A stretch of 64,000 nucleotides of DNA from Crossaster papposus (lineage: Eukaryota > Echinodermata > Asteroidea > Velatida > Solasteridae). Positions 12,201-20,980 of the stretch are shown here, piece after piece. The stretch covers positions 1,612,001 through 1,676,000 of the forward strand of contig JBAIAA010000096.1 in assembly GCA_037893245.1 (NCBI GenBank), written 5' to 3'. Made by a program: the position numbers and the translations under genes. Below the pieces are notes generated by a model, which made no database searches, was not told where the DNA came from, and was given only the letters and a program-made list of their open reading frames with translations. Each line of letters opens with the position of its first letter. Positions within the stretch are counted from its first letter, which is position 1.

Positions 12201-15200
12201 TCGGGTTTACATACAATTAACATGTCTAGGTATATCCGACATTATCCTCTACGGGTATATGATGTCTGTTGTTGTATAATCAGTGTGAATAATGTTTTGC
12301 CCAGACTGATGGGACCAAGACGGAAGATGACCAACGCTATTGCCAGATGGCACAGCCAGGCTCGGCCATTCTCAGACAATCTGGAGCAGGTCTATGCAGA
12401 CAGAGTGGAGACTGCTATGCAAGAAATGGCTATACAGTTACAGGAGGTACAATCACCCTACAGTAATGCTTGAATAACCTAACCTTCTGAGCTCTTTTTT
12501 GTCTAGCAGCCATCCTTAATCAGGGGCGGATGCAGAAATTTATGAATGTGGGGGTCTTAGCCATGAGCGGGGGGTGTAGGGGCGGGGGGTGTAGGGGCTC
12601 TCCCCCCGAATTTATTTTACAGTAGAAGCTCTGAGGTGCATTCTGAAACATTATGAGCCTATTTTTCTTATATATTTTGATCGTTTTGATCTATTGGGAA
12701 TCTTTTACAGAAAGCACCACGCTGCTGATATAAAAATACATTAACAACAAATTTAAAAAAAAAAAAATTAAAAAAAAAAATCCAGTCAAAAAAATAATGT
12801 GGGGTCCGGACCCCCAGGACCCGATCCCCTGGATCCGCACCTGTTAATCCTGCAAAATCCTCAATCCTGGGAAAATCCTCCAATTGCCAAAAATATTAAT
12901 CCTCAGTCCTCTAAAATCATCTGTTATTTCTTCTATTTGACTTTATCAACTCAATTATAAACTGTGACTCGACTTGACTATAAACTGCAACTCGAAGTCT
13001 GGACAGAATGATCCGACTTGAGTCACAAAACCTGATGATTCGTTACAACTCTGTGTCTGCAGGCCATGGTGAAGAAGGGCGAGATTGAGGGACAGGTAAG
13101 GCAGGAGCGGGAGCTGAGAAGTGTGGTGGAGGGATGCCTGATGGAGGACAGGAAGACCTACCAGCAGCTGCTGAATCTGGTGTCAGATGCTAGGAAGCTA
13201 TGCCATAATATGAGACAGCTCTATGACAGCGTCAGGTAAATGGATCTATCTTAACCCATTAGTAGGACTGTGCATCGGCACCTGGTACTCGAGTACCCAA
13301 ACGCTGTTGTCAGGAACCGGTTTCAGATTATGGAATCGAGTACCTGTAACAAACTTTACAAACTACAAAGTAACTTTTCAGACGATGGAAGCAAAAGGTT
13401 TTGAATGGTGTGTGTTGGGACTTTTCAAAATGAATCCAGGCTTTAAGGTAAACGAAATATATTTAAAGATTATGATGATCGCAAAGTTCATTGCAAACAC
13501 TTCTATATTGCTGTATTATGTAATTGACGTATTATAGTGCAAAAAAGATTATATAAAGCCAATGAAGTATAGTACCAGTATTATAGTGCCATTATTGAGC
13601 GGATGCCAAGAAGAGCGGATCATTATAAAGACTTGACGGAAAAAGAGGACAGATTACAAAAGAGAATTGAGGTAATGTCATTGAGAGTTACAGATAGCAT
13701 CCCTGCACTACATCATGTTAAAAGGTGAAGAAAAGTAGCTGATGCTACGAGGGCTGTTAATAAGGTTCTAGATCAGATTAAGACAAGTAAAATATCTGAG
13801 CTTAACAGTCTTGTGTATGCAGGTACTATCGTTGTGATGGAAAAAGTGGGGTACATGTACAAACAAGCTGTCAAAGGCAACAAGGAAGGTACACCTTGGT
13901 GGAAGTGTCGGCTCGAGGGACAGATCAAGGGGTTCTAAAGGGATGCGAGTAGGATTGAGCAGATGGACAGTGACGTTGTGAAGAAGTCTGACATGATGGA
14001 TAAACTAATGGCTAGTAAGTACTGTGTGCAAGGTAAGGGGATGACGGTCGTCAAGGAGGAGATCAAGCAACGGATTAAGGCGAGACGGCGAAGGTTAAGG
14101 AGGTACGACGACAGGATTAAGCAGTTTTGCCAGAACAATCTTTTTAGGTCAAAAAAACAAAGACAGCTATTTAGGAAACTGGATGGTAAGAAAGATGATT
14201 CACAGGAAGTTCCGAAAGCGGCTGAGGCGAAGGCTTTTTGGAAACAAGCCGACAGCACAACGACCAGGCAGAGTGGCTACAAGAAGTGGCAGAAGAACTG
14301 AGGTGTATTCCTAGGCAGAAGGAGGTAGAGATCATTGTGGAAAAAATCAAGAGGCAGTTGAGGAAAGTGTCAAATTGGAAAGCCTCGGGAGTTGATCATA
14401 TTCATGGATACTGGCTGAAGAATTTCCACAGTGTACACAGTAGACTTGCAGTTGCAGGGCATTTACAGGAGTGTCTCGCCCGTACATGGGATTCTGCCAA
14501 AGGTGGATGTCTGAGGGGAGGACTGATTTGCTTATGAATGATGTCAGGAAGGGAAAGGTTTCGTTTTAAACGTTGCAAGTAATTACAGACCTATTACTTG
14601 TCTACCGTTGTTTACAAGCTCTTGACTAGTCTAATAGCTGAGGATTTCTATTCTCACTTGGAGGAGAATGGTTTGTTTCCGGATGAGTAGAAGAAACGGT
14701 CAAGGGAACGAAGGATGAACTGGTGATCGACAAGTCTGTGATGAAAAATTGTAAGAAGAGGTAGACCAATTTGTCAATGGCGTGGATTGACTACAACAAG
14801 GCATATGATATGTTGCCTCATTCGTGGATCATGGAGTGTTTAAATTTAGTGGGGGCGAGGCATTTGCTAAACAACAGTATGAAGACATGGAAGACAACGT
14901 TGACAGCTAAGTAAGGGTAAGTCTGGGTAAGGGTAGTATCAGAAGAGGGATATTTCAAGGAGACTCTCTGTCGCCACTGTTGTTTGTTCTGGCGCTAATA
15001 CCTTTGTCTATGGACTTACGAAAGGCCATCACCAGATATGAGATAAGATGGCTGCCGAGTTAATGTATTTGTGGACGACCTGAAGTGGTTTGCCAAGACA
15101 CCAGACAGTTTGGTGTGGAGAAGTGTGTAGTCTTGACTTTATGAAGGATACAAGTATCTTGGTGTTTTGGAGGCGGGCAGCATGATGCATGACAAAGTGA

Positions 15201-16796
15201 AGGACAAGCTTAGTAAAAAGTACACTAGGACGGTAAAGAACTTAATGGCGGAAATATGGTGCAGGCGATAAATACATGGGCTGTGTCGTTGATGAGGTAT
15301 AGCACAGGAATTGTGGACTGGACTATTGACAGGAAGATGAGAAAGTTGATGACGATGCATGGTACATGTATGCTGCATCCGAGGGCTAACGTCAGTAGGT
15401 TTTACTTGCCGAGGACTGAAGGAAGACAGGGCTTGATAAGCGAGATAGACTGTGTTTGCATTGAGAAGAAAGATTTTCAATGGTATTTTTCTGATTGCTA
15501 AGAAACTTGTCGTGGGAAAGGAAGTTGATCCCGCGTTGCATACAAAAAGGAAAGAGGAGGAAATGCTCAAAGATTGCAGCCAGATGTTGTTTGTCCTAGA
15601 TAATAATGCGAAGATCTGCCACATTATACAATGTAGATGTGGCAGTGCCCGGCGATACCAGGGTTGCAAGAAAAGAAAAGGTGAAGGTGTTAAAGTACCA
15701 GGATTTGGCGAGGGAACTCCGCAAGTTGTGGGTCACGGTGAAGATCCTGGGTACAATTCCCAGGTCCCTGGAGAAACATCTCAATAAGATCGGCACAACT
15801 GTGAAGGTGGATTTGCTGCAGAAGGCGGCTCTTTTTGGAACTGCAATAATTCTACGCTCAAGCTCTGAGGCTGTGGGAAGCAGCTCGACTCAAGGTGTTC
15901 CAACGAAAAAGCATAAGATCTCTTATCTAGTTGTGCGTAAACAAAATAATAATTTATACAAATTATATAATCAACATTAAAGGTAAGACAATAAAATGCA
16001 AAAGATTTTTATAAAGAGTCATGTATGTCACCGCGCGAGTGCCTAAACTGCAGTATGGGGATATATCTAAGGATGCGTCCGTCCCGCAACTGAGAATAAG
16101 CCTAACCCTGCTGTATAAAATGGGTTGTGAGCAACCGTGTCACATGCATGCAAGTACCAATAAGCCAACAGTCCTGGAGTGGTTTTGGGTTTTACAGGGA
16201 GTAATTCAGGCACACAATTTTGAGGCAGTAGACAAAGTAATATTGGGTTTATCATGCATCACGATTAAATTATAATGGCACATACCTCTACCATTGTACA
16301 TGTCATGATCAGGTGTGATTATCCTAATTATGTTATGATTATCGTAAGGTCTTGCCAGACGGAGCTGATCCGCAGACTCCAAGCCTTCCCCTCCTTCATC
16401 CCCAAGGATGTATACTTTGACAGCCTCCCCCAGCAGTTTGCCTTCCAGCTTCAAATTGACCGCACCCAACAGAGGGGCGGAAAGAACCCCTCCCCGCCTC
16501 CGACGCCCGACAAGAACCCGCTGGTCAGTGCCATCACCTCCAGCCTCATCAACGGCGACTCGCTGATGGGTGCTGGCCAACCGATCCCTGCTGCTAGCAC
16601 CGGCGCACCATTGGGCACGAGCCAGGAAGGGGAGGAGCTAGCCAAGCTGACAATGAAGGACCTACTGAGCATGCTCAGTCAGGGCTCGCACCAGCTTGGG
16701 CGAGCAGTCGCTATGGCGACTAACAACATGGATCAACTTATTGACGGGCAGACGGTGAACTTCTCCCCAAATTCCAGCGGAAACTCTTTGCCATAA
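75..16796 (+). CDS. ANKS3: ANKS3: ankyrin repeat and SAM domain protein 3, complete ten-exon gene
   Basis: Exons: 75-256, 2735-2933, 5119-5240, 7314-7395, 7679-7823, 8815-8997, 9721-10471, 12305-12446, 13063-13235, 16349-16796. All junctions are GT/AG, phases join without a break, and the 2427 nt give 808 residues plus TAA. The N-terminus ([20 protein letters not shown]) closely resembles vertebrate ANKS3, which fixes the start. Six ankyrin-type repeats span about residues 30-235 ([28 protein letters not shown]). A Ser/Gly/Pro-rich linker follows (about 305-500), then a SAM domain (about 505-575; [31 protein letters not shown]) and a C-terminal coiled coil. Vertebrate ANKS3 is a ciliary/nephronophthisis-complex scaffold that binds ANKS6 and NEK proteins; that role here is inferred from orthology. 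The protein is longer than human ANKS3 (about 656 residues), mostly in the linker. Confidence 0.96.
393..535. repeat. GAGTC-rich degenerate repeat
   Basis: Dense short words of the type GAGTC, GAGTCTG and GAGTCACA without a strict period. Related tracts lie at 2394-2480, 9053-9185 and, on the other strand, 12963-13030, all in introns of the same gene. Confidence 0.75.
2088..2290 (+). repeat. Inverted repeat arm, left of ANKS3 exon 2
   Basis: About 200 bp whose reverse complement, with few differences, is 4818-5025. Shared landmarks are CAGTCGTGAACCACATAACG, GCAAACCGTCCTTCGAGGAT and the ATCGTAATACGATACAAGAA end. Probably two copies of one dispersed element in opposite orientation. Confidence 0.85.
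2735..2933 (+). CDS. ANKS3: ANKS3 exon 2
   Basis: Ankyrin repeats 2-3 ([20 protein letters not shown], then [20 protein letters not shown]). Acceptor CTTTCAG/T, donor CCCAG/GTACTT; ends in phase 0. It is flanked by an inverted repeat pair (2088-2290 and 4818-5025). Confidence 0.95.
2991..3256 (+). mobile_element. TTAA-flanked MITE, CCAGTTCGC family, copy 1
   Basis: Termini CCAGTTCGC and GCGAACTGG are directly flanked by TTAA (2987-2990, 3257-3260). Inside are three partial direct repeats of about 30 bp containing ATTTCCGGCCTTGCT. The TTAA duplication is typical of piggyBac/Kolobok-mobilised elements; assignment beyond that is inference. Confidence 0.85.
3689..3930 (+). mobile_element. CCAGTTCGC-family MITE, copy 2
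   Basis: Flanked by TTAA (3685-3688, 3931-3934); right terminus CGCGAACTGG, left terminus mutated to CCAGTTTATG. Shares CAAGCCCAGGTG and GAGGCGGGT blocks with copy 1. Its left flank (ACCTACCTGGTTTTTATC) is repeated beside the fragment at 5747-5833. Confidence 0.8.
4389..4618 (-). mobile_element. CCAGTTCGC-family MITE, copy 3 (opposite orientation)
   Basis: Reverse complement of copy 1: shared CGAGCAAGGCCAGAAATGCG and ending GCGCGAACTGG/TTAA. The left TTAA is lost. Copies 1 and 3 can pair as an inverted repeat in one intron. Confidence 0.8.
4818..5025 (-). repeat. Inverted repeat arm, right of ANKS3 exon 2
   Basis: Reverse-complement partner of 2088-2290. Together the arms bracket exon 2 (2735-2933). 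Confidence 0.85.
5119..5240 (+). CDS. ANKS3: ANKS3 exon 3
   Basis: Ankyrin repeat 4 ([19 protein letters not shown]). Acceptor CCTATAG/CAA, donor GCCAG/GTAGGC. There is no in-frame ATG of useful length, so a simple ORF scan would miss it. Confidence 0.95.
5747..5833 (+). mobile_element. CCAGTTCGC-family MITE, truncated copy
   Basis: Left end only: AACCAGTTCATGCCGAGAAT followed by CAAAGCCCAGGTGCGGGATT and GAGGCGGG. It then runs into unrelated sequence with GGGTACCCGG words. Confidence 0.65.
5860..6960. repeat. ANKS3 intron 3: degenerate GAGTCCATCA repeats
   Basis: 5965-6345 contains many imperfect copies of ATCCTGAGTCCATCA..CTCCACCAG in both orientations, bordered by GGTTAGGGTTAA at about 6342. 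6480-6960 is related low-complexity DNA with CCAAACCCATC and TTTGGCAGGTTT words, ending at another GGGGGTTAGGGTTAA (about 6971). No coding signal. Confidence 0.6.
7000..7220 (-). repeat. Dispersed repeat, inverted relative to 13262-13500
   Basis: Reverse complement of 13262-13500; shared landmarks TCGTCTGAAAAGTTTCTATG / ACTTTTCAGACGATGG and TCGATTCCATAATCTAGAA / ATTATGGAATCGAG. The pair brackets ANKS3 exons 4-9. Confidence 0.7.
7314..7395 (+). CDS. ANKS3: ANKS3 exon 4
   Basis: Ankyrin repeat 5 ([20 protein letters not shown]). Acceptor ACCAAG/G, donor GATCAC/GTGAGT. The first base completes an Arg codon, matching the vertebrate ANVRE junction. Confidence 0.93.
7679..7823 (+). CDS. ANKS3: ANKS3 exon 5
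   Basis: Ankyrin repeat 6 ([29 protein letters not shown]) and the start of the post-ankyrin linker. Acceptor TTTTTCAG/GG, donor ATCAG/GTACAT. Confidence 0.95.
7880..8217 (+). mobile_element. tRNA-derived SINE with (ATT)n tail
   Basis: The head resembles a tRNA: GTGGCTTGTGCATAAAGCGC (A-box-like) and GGGTTCGATTTCCCGG (B box with arm). An unrelated body carries GCTCTGGGCCTTCCGGTTTT and the tail is ATTATTATTATTATTATT at 8199-8216. This head, body and microsatellite-tail plan matches tRNA-derived SINEs of marine invertebrates. It is not a functional tRNA gene. Confidence 0.75.
8218..8700 (+). mobile_element. Second SINE-like element, split by a MITE
   Basis: GTAGGTTCAAATCCTGCC resembles a B box. 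It is followed by CTACCCAGGAGTATAAATGG and, after the inserted MITE, by AACAGGGGTAATAA and GCGCTTTGAGACC, a body and tail layout common in deuterostome SINEs. The element is interrupted at 8357-8597. Confidence 0.6.
8357..8597 (+). mobile_element. MITE with ~30-bp terminal inverted repeats
   Basis: Ends GGGCCAATTTCACGGAGCTG.. and the exact reverse complement CAGCTCCGTGAAATTGGCCC; the match extends through GCTAAGCACAA. CTG on both sides is a possible 3-bp target duplication. It is inserted in a SINE-like element, so it is younger than its host repeat. Confidence 0.85.
8815..8997 (+). CDS. ANKS3: ANKS3 exon 6
   Basis: Linker containing the conserved DLSSSDESY segment (vertebrate EDLSSSDES). 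Of two tandem CTCAG acceptors, only the first keeps phase. Donor GCTG/GTGAGT. Confidence 0.93.
9053..9185. repeat. GAGTC-rich repeat in ANKS3 intron 6
   Basis: Words GAGTCTGAGTCTCGAGTTGT and GAGTCACAAATGTCGAGTCA, of the same character as 393-535 (which shares the CGTGCAGTTTAAGTC-like context). Confidence 0.75.
9721..10471 (+). CDS. ANKS3: ANKS3 exon 7 (Ser/Gly linker and most of SAM)
   Basis: The largest exon, 751 nt. A low-complexity Ser/Gly/Pro/Asn linker is followed by the SAM domain start ([29 protein letters not shown]). Acceptor CTTTTGCAG/GC, donor ATCAA/GTGAGT. The linker is the main reason the protein exceeds vertebrate length. Confidence 0.95.
11086..12055. repeat. 147-bp-period array with TGACGTCA palindromes, bounded by GCTGTTTCG inverted words
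   Basis: Three adjacent units start AGGACCCTCTATCTCTG-like at 11486, 11633 and 11780, exactly 147 bp apart. Each carries TTGGGGTCAAACTTGGTATT-like text, GTTATAGACGAAAA and TGACGTCA/TGACATCA palindromes. More diverged units lie on both sides (TTGGTAAATCCGATCGACTT at about 11187 and 11972). A 12-bp-stem hairpin AGCTGTTTCGGC..GCCGAAACAGCT sits at 11086-11115, and the inverse word GCGAAACAGCT at 12045-12055. Probably a repeat-bearing non-autonomous element. Confidence 0.7.
12305..12446 (+). CDS. ANKS3: ANKS3 exon 8 (end of SAM)
   Basis: Encodes [17 protein letters not shown], the last SAM helix, then the start of a coiled coil ([17 protein letters not shown]). Acceptor GCCCAG/A, donor CAGGAG/GTACAA. 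Confidence 0.95.
12521..12843 (+). mobile_element. hAT-like MITE, CAGGGGCGGAT ends
   Basis: Left end CAGGGGCGGATGCAG, right end CTGGATCCGCACCTG (inverse CAGGTGCGGATCCAG), the CAGGGGCGGATCC type I associate with hAT elements. Flanks share TTAAT. Interior is G/C-rich then A/T-rich; no ORF. Confidence 0.65.
12963..13030. repeat. GAGTC-rich repeat, minus orientation
   Basis: GTGACTCGACTTGACTATAA and CGACTTGAGTCACAAAAC just upstream of exon 9, the same family as 393-535. Confidence 0.6.
13063..13235 (+). CDS. ANKS3: ANKS3 exon 9 (coiled coil)
   Basis: Encodes [20 protein letters not shown], close to the vertebrate coiled-coil segment. Acceptor TCTGCAG/GCC, donor GTCAG/GTAAAT. Confidence 0.94.
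13262..13500 (+). repeat. Dispersed repeat, inverted partner of 7000-7220
   Basis: Shares GGAACCGGTTTCAGATTATG and TTTTCAGACGATGGAAGC with the reverse complement of 7000-7220. Located in ANKS3 intron 9, before the reverse-transcriptase remnant. Confidence 0.7.
13560..15930 (+). pseudogene. Non-LTR-type reverse transcriptase remnant in ANKS3 intron 9
   Basis: Pieces in shifting frames follow the order of a reverse transcriptase: [18 protein letters not shown] (about 14370-14430), then [26 protein letters not shown] (about 14775-14835), [20 protein letters not shown] (about 14940-15005) and FVDDLKWFA (about 15065-15090, the catalytic box as VDD). The tail reads [15 protein letters not shown] and [11 protein letters not shown] (to about 15870). 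Stops and frameshifts are frequent, so it cannot encode an enzyme. Sense orientation equals that of ANKS3. The exact clade was not determined. Confidence 0.82.
16349..16796 (+). CDS. ANKS3: ANKS3 exon 10 (C-terminus)
   Basis: Acceptor CGTAAG/G is pyrimidine-poor but restores the conserved R-S-C-Q-T-E-L junction and frame. Encodes [20 protein letters not shown] near the end; stop TAA at 16794-16796. Confidence 0.93.
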
Positions 16797-17640
16797 GCTA
16801 TACTAAAACTTTGGGTTTTTTTCTATCAATCTTTTAAACAGAACAGATTTTGGTATAATTTTATGCCAGAGTTGTACAAAATGTTTTACAGTTTCAGCAA
16901 GTCCTTTCATCACAAAGCCAGTGGTTAAACAATGAATAAGAAATGCTTTTGTTAACAGTTCGTTTGAATAGCTAGTGGTTTGACTTGAGACTGAATGACT
17001 TGTGATGAACTTGCAGGGACTTGAATATAACTTGAGCTTTGCAAACACTGACAAATTTATTTTCATTTTATAATTGAAAGCTAGACAAAACTAGGACCTG
17101 CTGCTAAGCAAATAACTGCAAATATTGGCGGATAAACAAATCTTGCTGGTGTTTTTCTAAAAGTTTGTTGATGACCCAAAAACCTGTGTACATTATTTGT
17201 ATTGGACATTATATTTTTATTGGACACTTCTGCCATGCAAAATGCGTTAATCCTAACTCTCTAGTGTAATTGACCATATGGCAAACTATACATACAAACT
17301 GTTGGACTGCAATTCTTGAGGGTATGCCTAAACCCACTGTTATGACTGTTAGTTTAGGGGTCCAGTACCCATTCTAACATATCCCAACAAAACCTGGCGT
17401 TGGAGTTTTACTGGACGGGGATTGTTAGGGTTAAAAACGCATTTGAGGCTGAATCGTTATACTTATAGTATTCTTGCACATTTTGTACAAATATATTTTT
17501 GTATGTCTGCTTGCACCCATTTCCTTTACCATTTATATCTAACTTTAAATTTTTTGTTCCAAAATGTATATTTTTGTAAAGGATATTTAATTTATAGTTC
17601 CTGTAATGAATTTTTTAACATATTTAATAAATTTATTTTA
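16797..17640 (+). other. ANKS3 3' untranslated region with candidate poly(A) signal
   Basis: AT-rich, no ORF of note. An AATAAA hexamer at 17626-17631 is a plausible cleavage signal about 830 bases after the stop. A GTTAGGGTTAAA word lies at about 17426. Confidence 0.4.
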
Positions 17641-18023
17641 AGTAGTTTCAAAAGAATTTGTGTACTTATTCAACCCGGTGTCATATGTGAAATTGAGACT
17701 CCTGTGAAATCTGTCTCTTTAACCTTAAATGGAATCTACTCCTCACGCGTGACCTGTCTCTGTATAATCATGCGCAATACAAGCAATGGGCACTTATTTC
17801 ACAGTCCAACATTCTCACTTCATCGGTCCTGTGTTTAGTACTGCATGCAGAAGATTGTCGCCACTAAACTAGATGTTGCGAAAATCCCATGAAAAAAACC
17901 AAAGGGCAAATAATCCTAGATTTCACATAAACTGTGTCCGTTTTGTGCCTGAATTTATACCAGTATCGAGTGAATATCGTTCGATCAAGAAACATCCGCC
18001 TGACCATTCCGTTGTATGCCAAG

Positions 18024-18415
18024 AATAAGCCATTTGCGCATGATCCCGAGCTAAATTTGAATAACATCTGGTACGTACACTGACTTTCTCACACAGCTTG
18101 GCACCGTTAAACTTTAAATTCTTCAGACCAAAGACACTGTTGCCATATCACATGATTCGGGGCAAGCTCTTGCATAGTTACGTAACGGACGTTCAGCACC
18201 AATACATTGTTCACAATGGGTTAGAATGACACAAAGACACCAGACCATTCCGGAGCTGGGGGTTGCTAGCGTAAGGCTTGCCCCGAATCACGTGATATAG
18301 CAACATTGTCTTTGGTCTGGAGAATTCAAAGTTCAACAGTGCCAAGCTGTGTGAGCAAGTCAGTGTACCAGATGTTATTCAAATTTAACTCGGGGTCACG
18401 CGCAAATGGCTTATT
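18024..18415 (+). mobile_element. Foldback MITE, AATAAGCCATTTGCGC family, copy 1
   Basis: The ends are about 140-bp inverted arms: AATAAGCCATTTGCGCATGA at left, CACGCGCAAATGGCTTATT at right. Each arm contains TTGAATAACATCTGGTA and a GGGGCAAGC / GCTTGCCCC end. Copy 2 is 27991-28388 with the unique centre reversed. Confidence 0.88.
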
Positions 18416-18737
18416 ACAATGTATCTTTTGTGCGAGCGTTTCCGGTGGGGCGGTCTCATAACTTCTCCGGGGTGCCTGCACTTCTCCGAAGGGGAAATTT
18501 CACTTCAACGAACAGTGGTTTATCATCTTCGAACTTTTATCTTCGAACTCAACTTTCTCCGATAAAATATTTTGTTAACCATGGCGGCGTTCGTAAACAC
18601 TTTCGAGCTAGCTATAACCTTTCACGCTAGCTCAAAGTATGCAGTTTCTACGCAACGATCGACCAATAAGAAAACGGCTATAAAGGTCAGCTTAATATAT
18701 TAGCATAATGAGTACCGCGCCCAAAACCTAAACTTAA

Positions 18738-19118
18738 AAAGGTAGTATACACCATTGGTAATTGCTTGAATTATCATGAATGGGTAGATTTGGGGGGTTG
18801 TATTTCATAGTAAATATCGTTTAACTGACCTTTCCGAAGTTTTACAATCATGGATGACGAGAAAAGCACGAAAAACAGCGTTTGTTTTCAACCGGGGTCG
18901 AGCAGTTATTCTTATGTTATCTTTGTTTTTTCGCTCTCGCCGTCCGGCGAGAGCGAATTTTTCTTTATAAAATTCAATTTTTTTGAATAATTACAGGATA
19001 TCTAGCGCAATCCTTTTTATGAATGCCTAGAATCATTATTTACTTTCAATTGAGTAAGGTATTTCTTAATAATTCAGTAGTAAATATTTTCGATTTCTGC
19101 AAATGGTGTATACTACCT
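18738..19118 (+). mobile_element. TTAA-flanked MITE, AAGGTAGTATACACC ends
   Basis: Termini AAAGGTAGTATACACCATT and AATGGTGTATACTACCTT, with TTAA at 18734-18737 and 19119-19122. The uninterrupted copy at 60139-60425 acts as the empty-site comparison. It contains a 12-bp-stem hairpin (18930-18957). Confidence 0.85.
18930..18957. repeat. Perfect hairpin TTCGCTCTCGCC / GGCGAGAGCGAA
   Basis: 12-bp stem with GTCC loop inside the MITE 18738-19118, preceded and followed by T-rich tracts. It resembles in layout the AGCTGTTTCGGC hairpin at 11086-11115. Confidence 0.85.
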
Positions 19119-19390
19119 TTAATGATTGATCCAAGGCGTTAATATATCTTCAGTTAATTTGCATATAATAATAGTGGCCGCGTGAGGTCGTTGTTTGAGC
19201 TCCGATTACCGCTGATTACCAAGGCTAGGCGTGTCTAGACATGTTTTGCGTAAACACAATAACCCTCGGCCACATGATCAAACGTATTTGCTTAACCGTC
19301 CATCATTATCACGTGATATGAATACTGCATATATTACAATAGTCTGACCGCGCCCCCAATGTGCCAACTCATCTAAGACCTTCGAGTTAA

Positions 19391-20099
19391 GGCCCGGTCA
19401 CACCGCCAGAACTTTGCTGGAGCGTTCCTGGAGCTGTGAAAAAAATTCATCACCGCTTGTAACCGTTCACCACCGTTTAACAGAAGTTGGCCCCCGTTAA
19501 GGCAACGCCGTATACGCTCGGCCACCGCTGATGGTCCCTCCTACCGCTCCGAAAGTTTTGAGCTGCACAAAATATTGCGAGCAGTGAGGAGCGGGCAATT
19601 TTCCGCTCCGGCAAAGTTCACCACCGCTCCAACAACGCCCAGTCAAAGTTTGGCACCGCTAGACGCAAGTTCGTGGACGCTTTGGTCCGCTAGGCCAACG
19701 CAGAAATCTTGAACGCTGGACCACCGCTGCTTCGCCAGCTTTGCCCGGGCGGTGATTAAACGTTGCACAAACTTTGGTGGAGCGGTTGTAAGCGTTTTAC
19801 GAGCGGACACGGGATTGCTGGAACGGTGTCGGGCGTTGAAGCAGCGATCCATTGCGGTGATGAACTTTGGTTTGGCGTTGGTATGGAGGTGTCACCGCTA
19901 AACCAACGCTCGCTACCGCTCGCTACCGTTAAACCAACGCTAAAGCAATGCCGGCTTCAGCGGTGCACCGCTGAGGCAACGCCCGTGTTTTCGATTTGTT
20001 TCCCATTTTGTGCGCGGTGACGAGCGTTGTCGAAATTCGGCCCCCTCTCCCTACCGTTCAAGGAACGCTCCAACAAAGTTCTGGCGGTGTGACCGGGCC
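19391..20099. mobile_element. TIR element, GGCCCGGTCACACCG ends
   Basis: Left GGCCCGGTCACACCGCCAGA, right TCTGGCGGTGTGACCGGGCC; similarity continues about 40 bp (AACTTTG, GGAGCGTTCC). The interior is rich in ACCGCT/AGCGGT words on both strands, unlike the flanks. Flanking CGAGTTA and CCAGTTA may be a decayed target duplication. No ORF of substance. Confidence 0.88.
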
Positions 20100-20976
20100 G
20101 TCCAGTTAGCGGGTGATAGCGGTTCGTCTGGAGATAGCTAGCGCCCTCTATAGCATCGGTGGTTTGTGTCAGTGATCGCGGACTAAACAACACGAAGGTC
20201 TTGGAACCAAGACTAAATACGAGGTCGTGCGCTAGAAATCTAGCGCAAAATAAGAACAAACATAAGATTTCATTTATGAATGCACCAAGACTATCAAACT
20301 GTTCGCGATGTATTTTTGCACTGTGCATGCTAAACTATTAAACTGCAGCGCGCGGGTGGATTTCGGCCAAATAAACGACGATGGCCTTGCCCAAGGCTAG
20401 TGCATTCATTGAAAATTGCAGGAAATTGTAATGAAACCATCTCAAACCTAATCCACTTGATGCTTTTTTCTCTCGCTCCCAGTTTTTTCAGGGTATTGTT
20501 TTTCGGCCAAAATGAACAATGCACAGCCAATTGAATAGCCATTACTCCGACTTTTTTCAATTATAAATATAAACACAAAAGCCATTTTTCGAGACTTTTT
20601 ATCGATTAGTTGCAATGAGTTAAGTTCGAATTACATAAAAAAGCTCAACTTTTGAACAAACTCACTTATTTTGGGGCGGAGACCCTATTCATAATTAGGG
20701 GGTGGGAAAAATGGAAATTACAAAATAATATATTAATCCAATCTCAGGTCGTTTCTTTTCTATCTGGCCTTGGCAGTTAAAGCAATAACTAAAAAAGCAA
20801 ATTCCAAACTGTGTTTCACTTTTATGTAAGATGAAGTGCAGTTATTTTGCCAGAAAATGATACAATTTTTGATAAAAAAATGGGTTTTGATAACTTATGC
20901 AATTTTGTCCTTGAAATCCATTTAAACTAAATTAGATTGACTGTCTATTATCACAAAAATGACTTAAAATTGGTGT
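20100..20976. other. Intergenic, no gene seen
   Basis: AT-rich. 20218-20265 (ATACGAGGTCGTGCGCTAGA) resembles 60917-60970 in direct orientation, so this is part of another dispersed repeat. Nothing else supported. Confidence 0.5.
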
Positions 20977-20980
20977 TTAA

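Larger units (their letters stand above)
18545..19219 (+). repeat. Copy of the 60139-60425 repeat, opposite strand, with nested MITE
   Basis: ACTTTCTCCGATAAAATATT, CTATAAAGGTCAGCTTAATA and TTGTTTGAGCTCCGATTACC reappear as reverse complement in 60139-60425. The copy is interrupted by a MITE at 18738-19118, which is absent from the other copy. Confidence 0.8.

Noticed and set aside
15139-16580. Several minus-strand frames of 120-180 codons near the last ANKS3 exon
   Set aside because: They are antisense to the reverse-transcriptase remnant and to ANKS3 exon 10.
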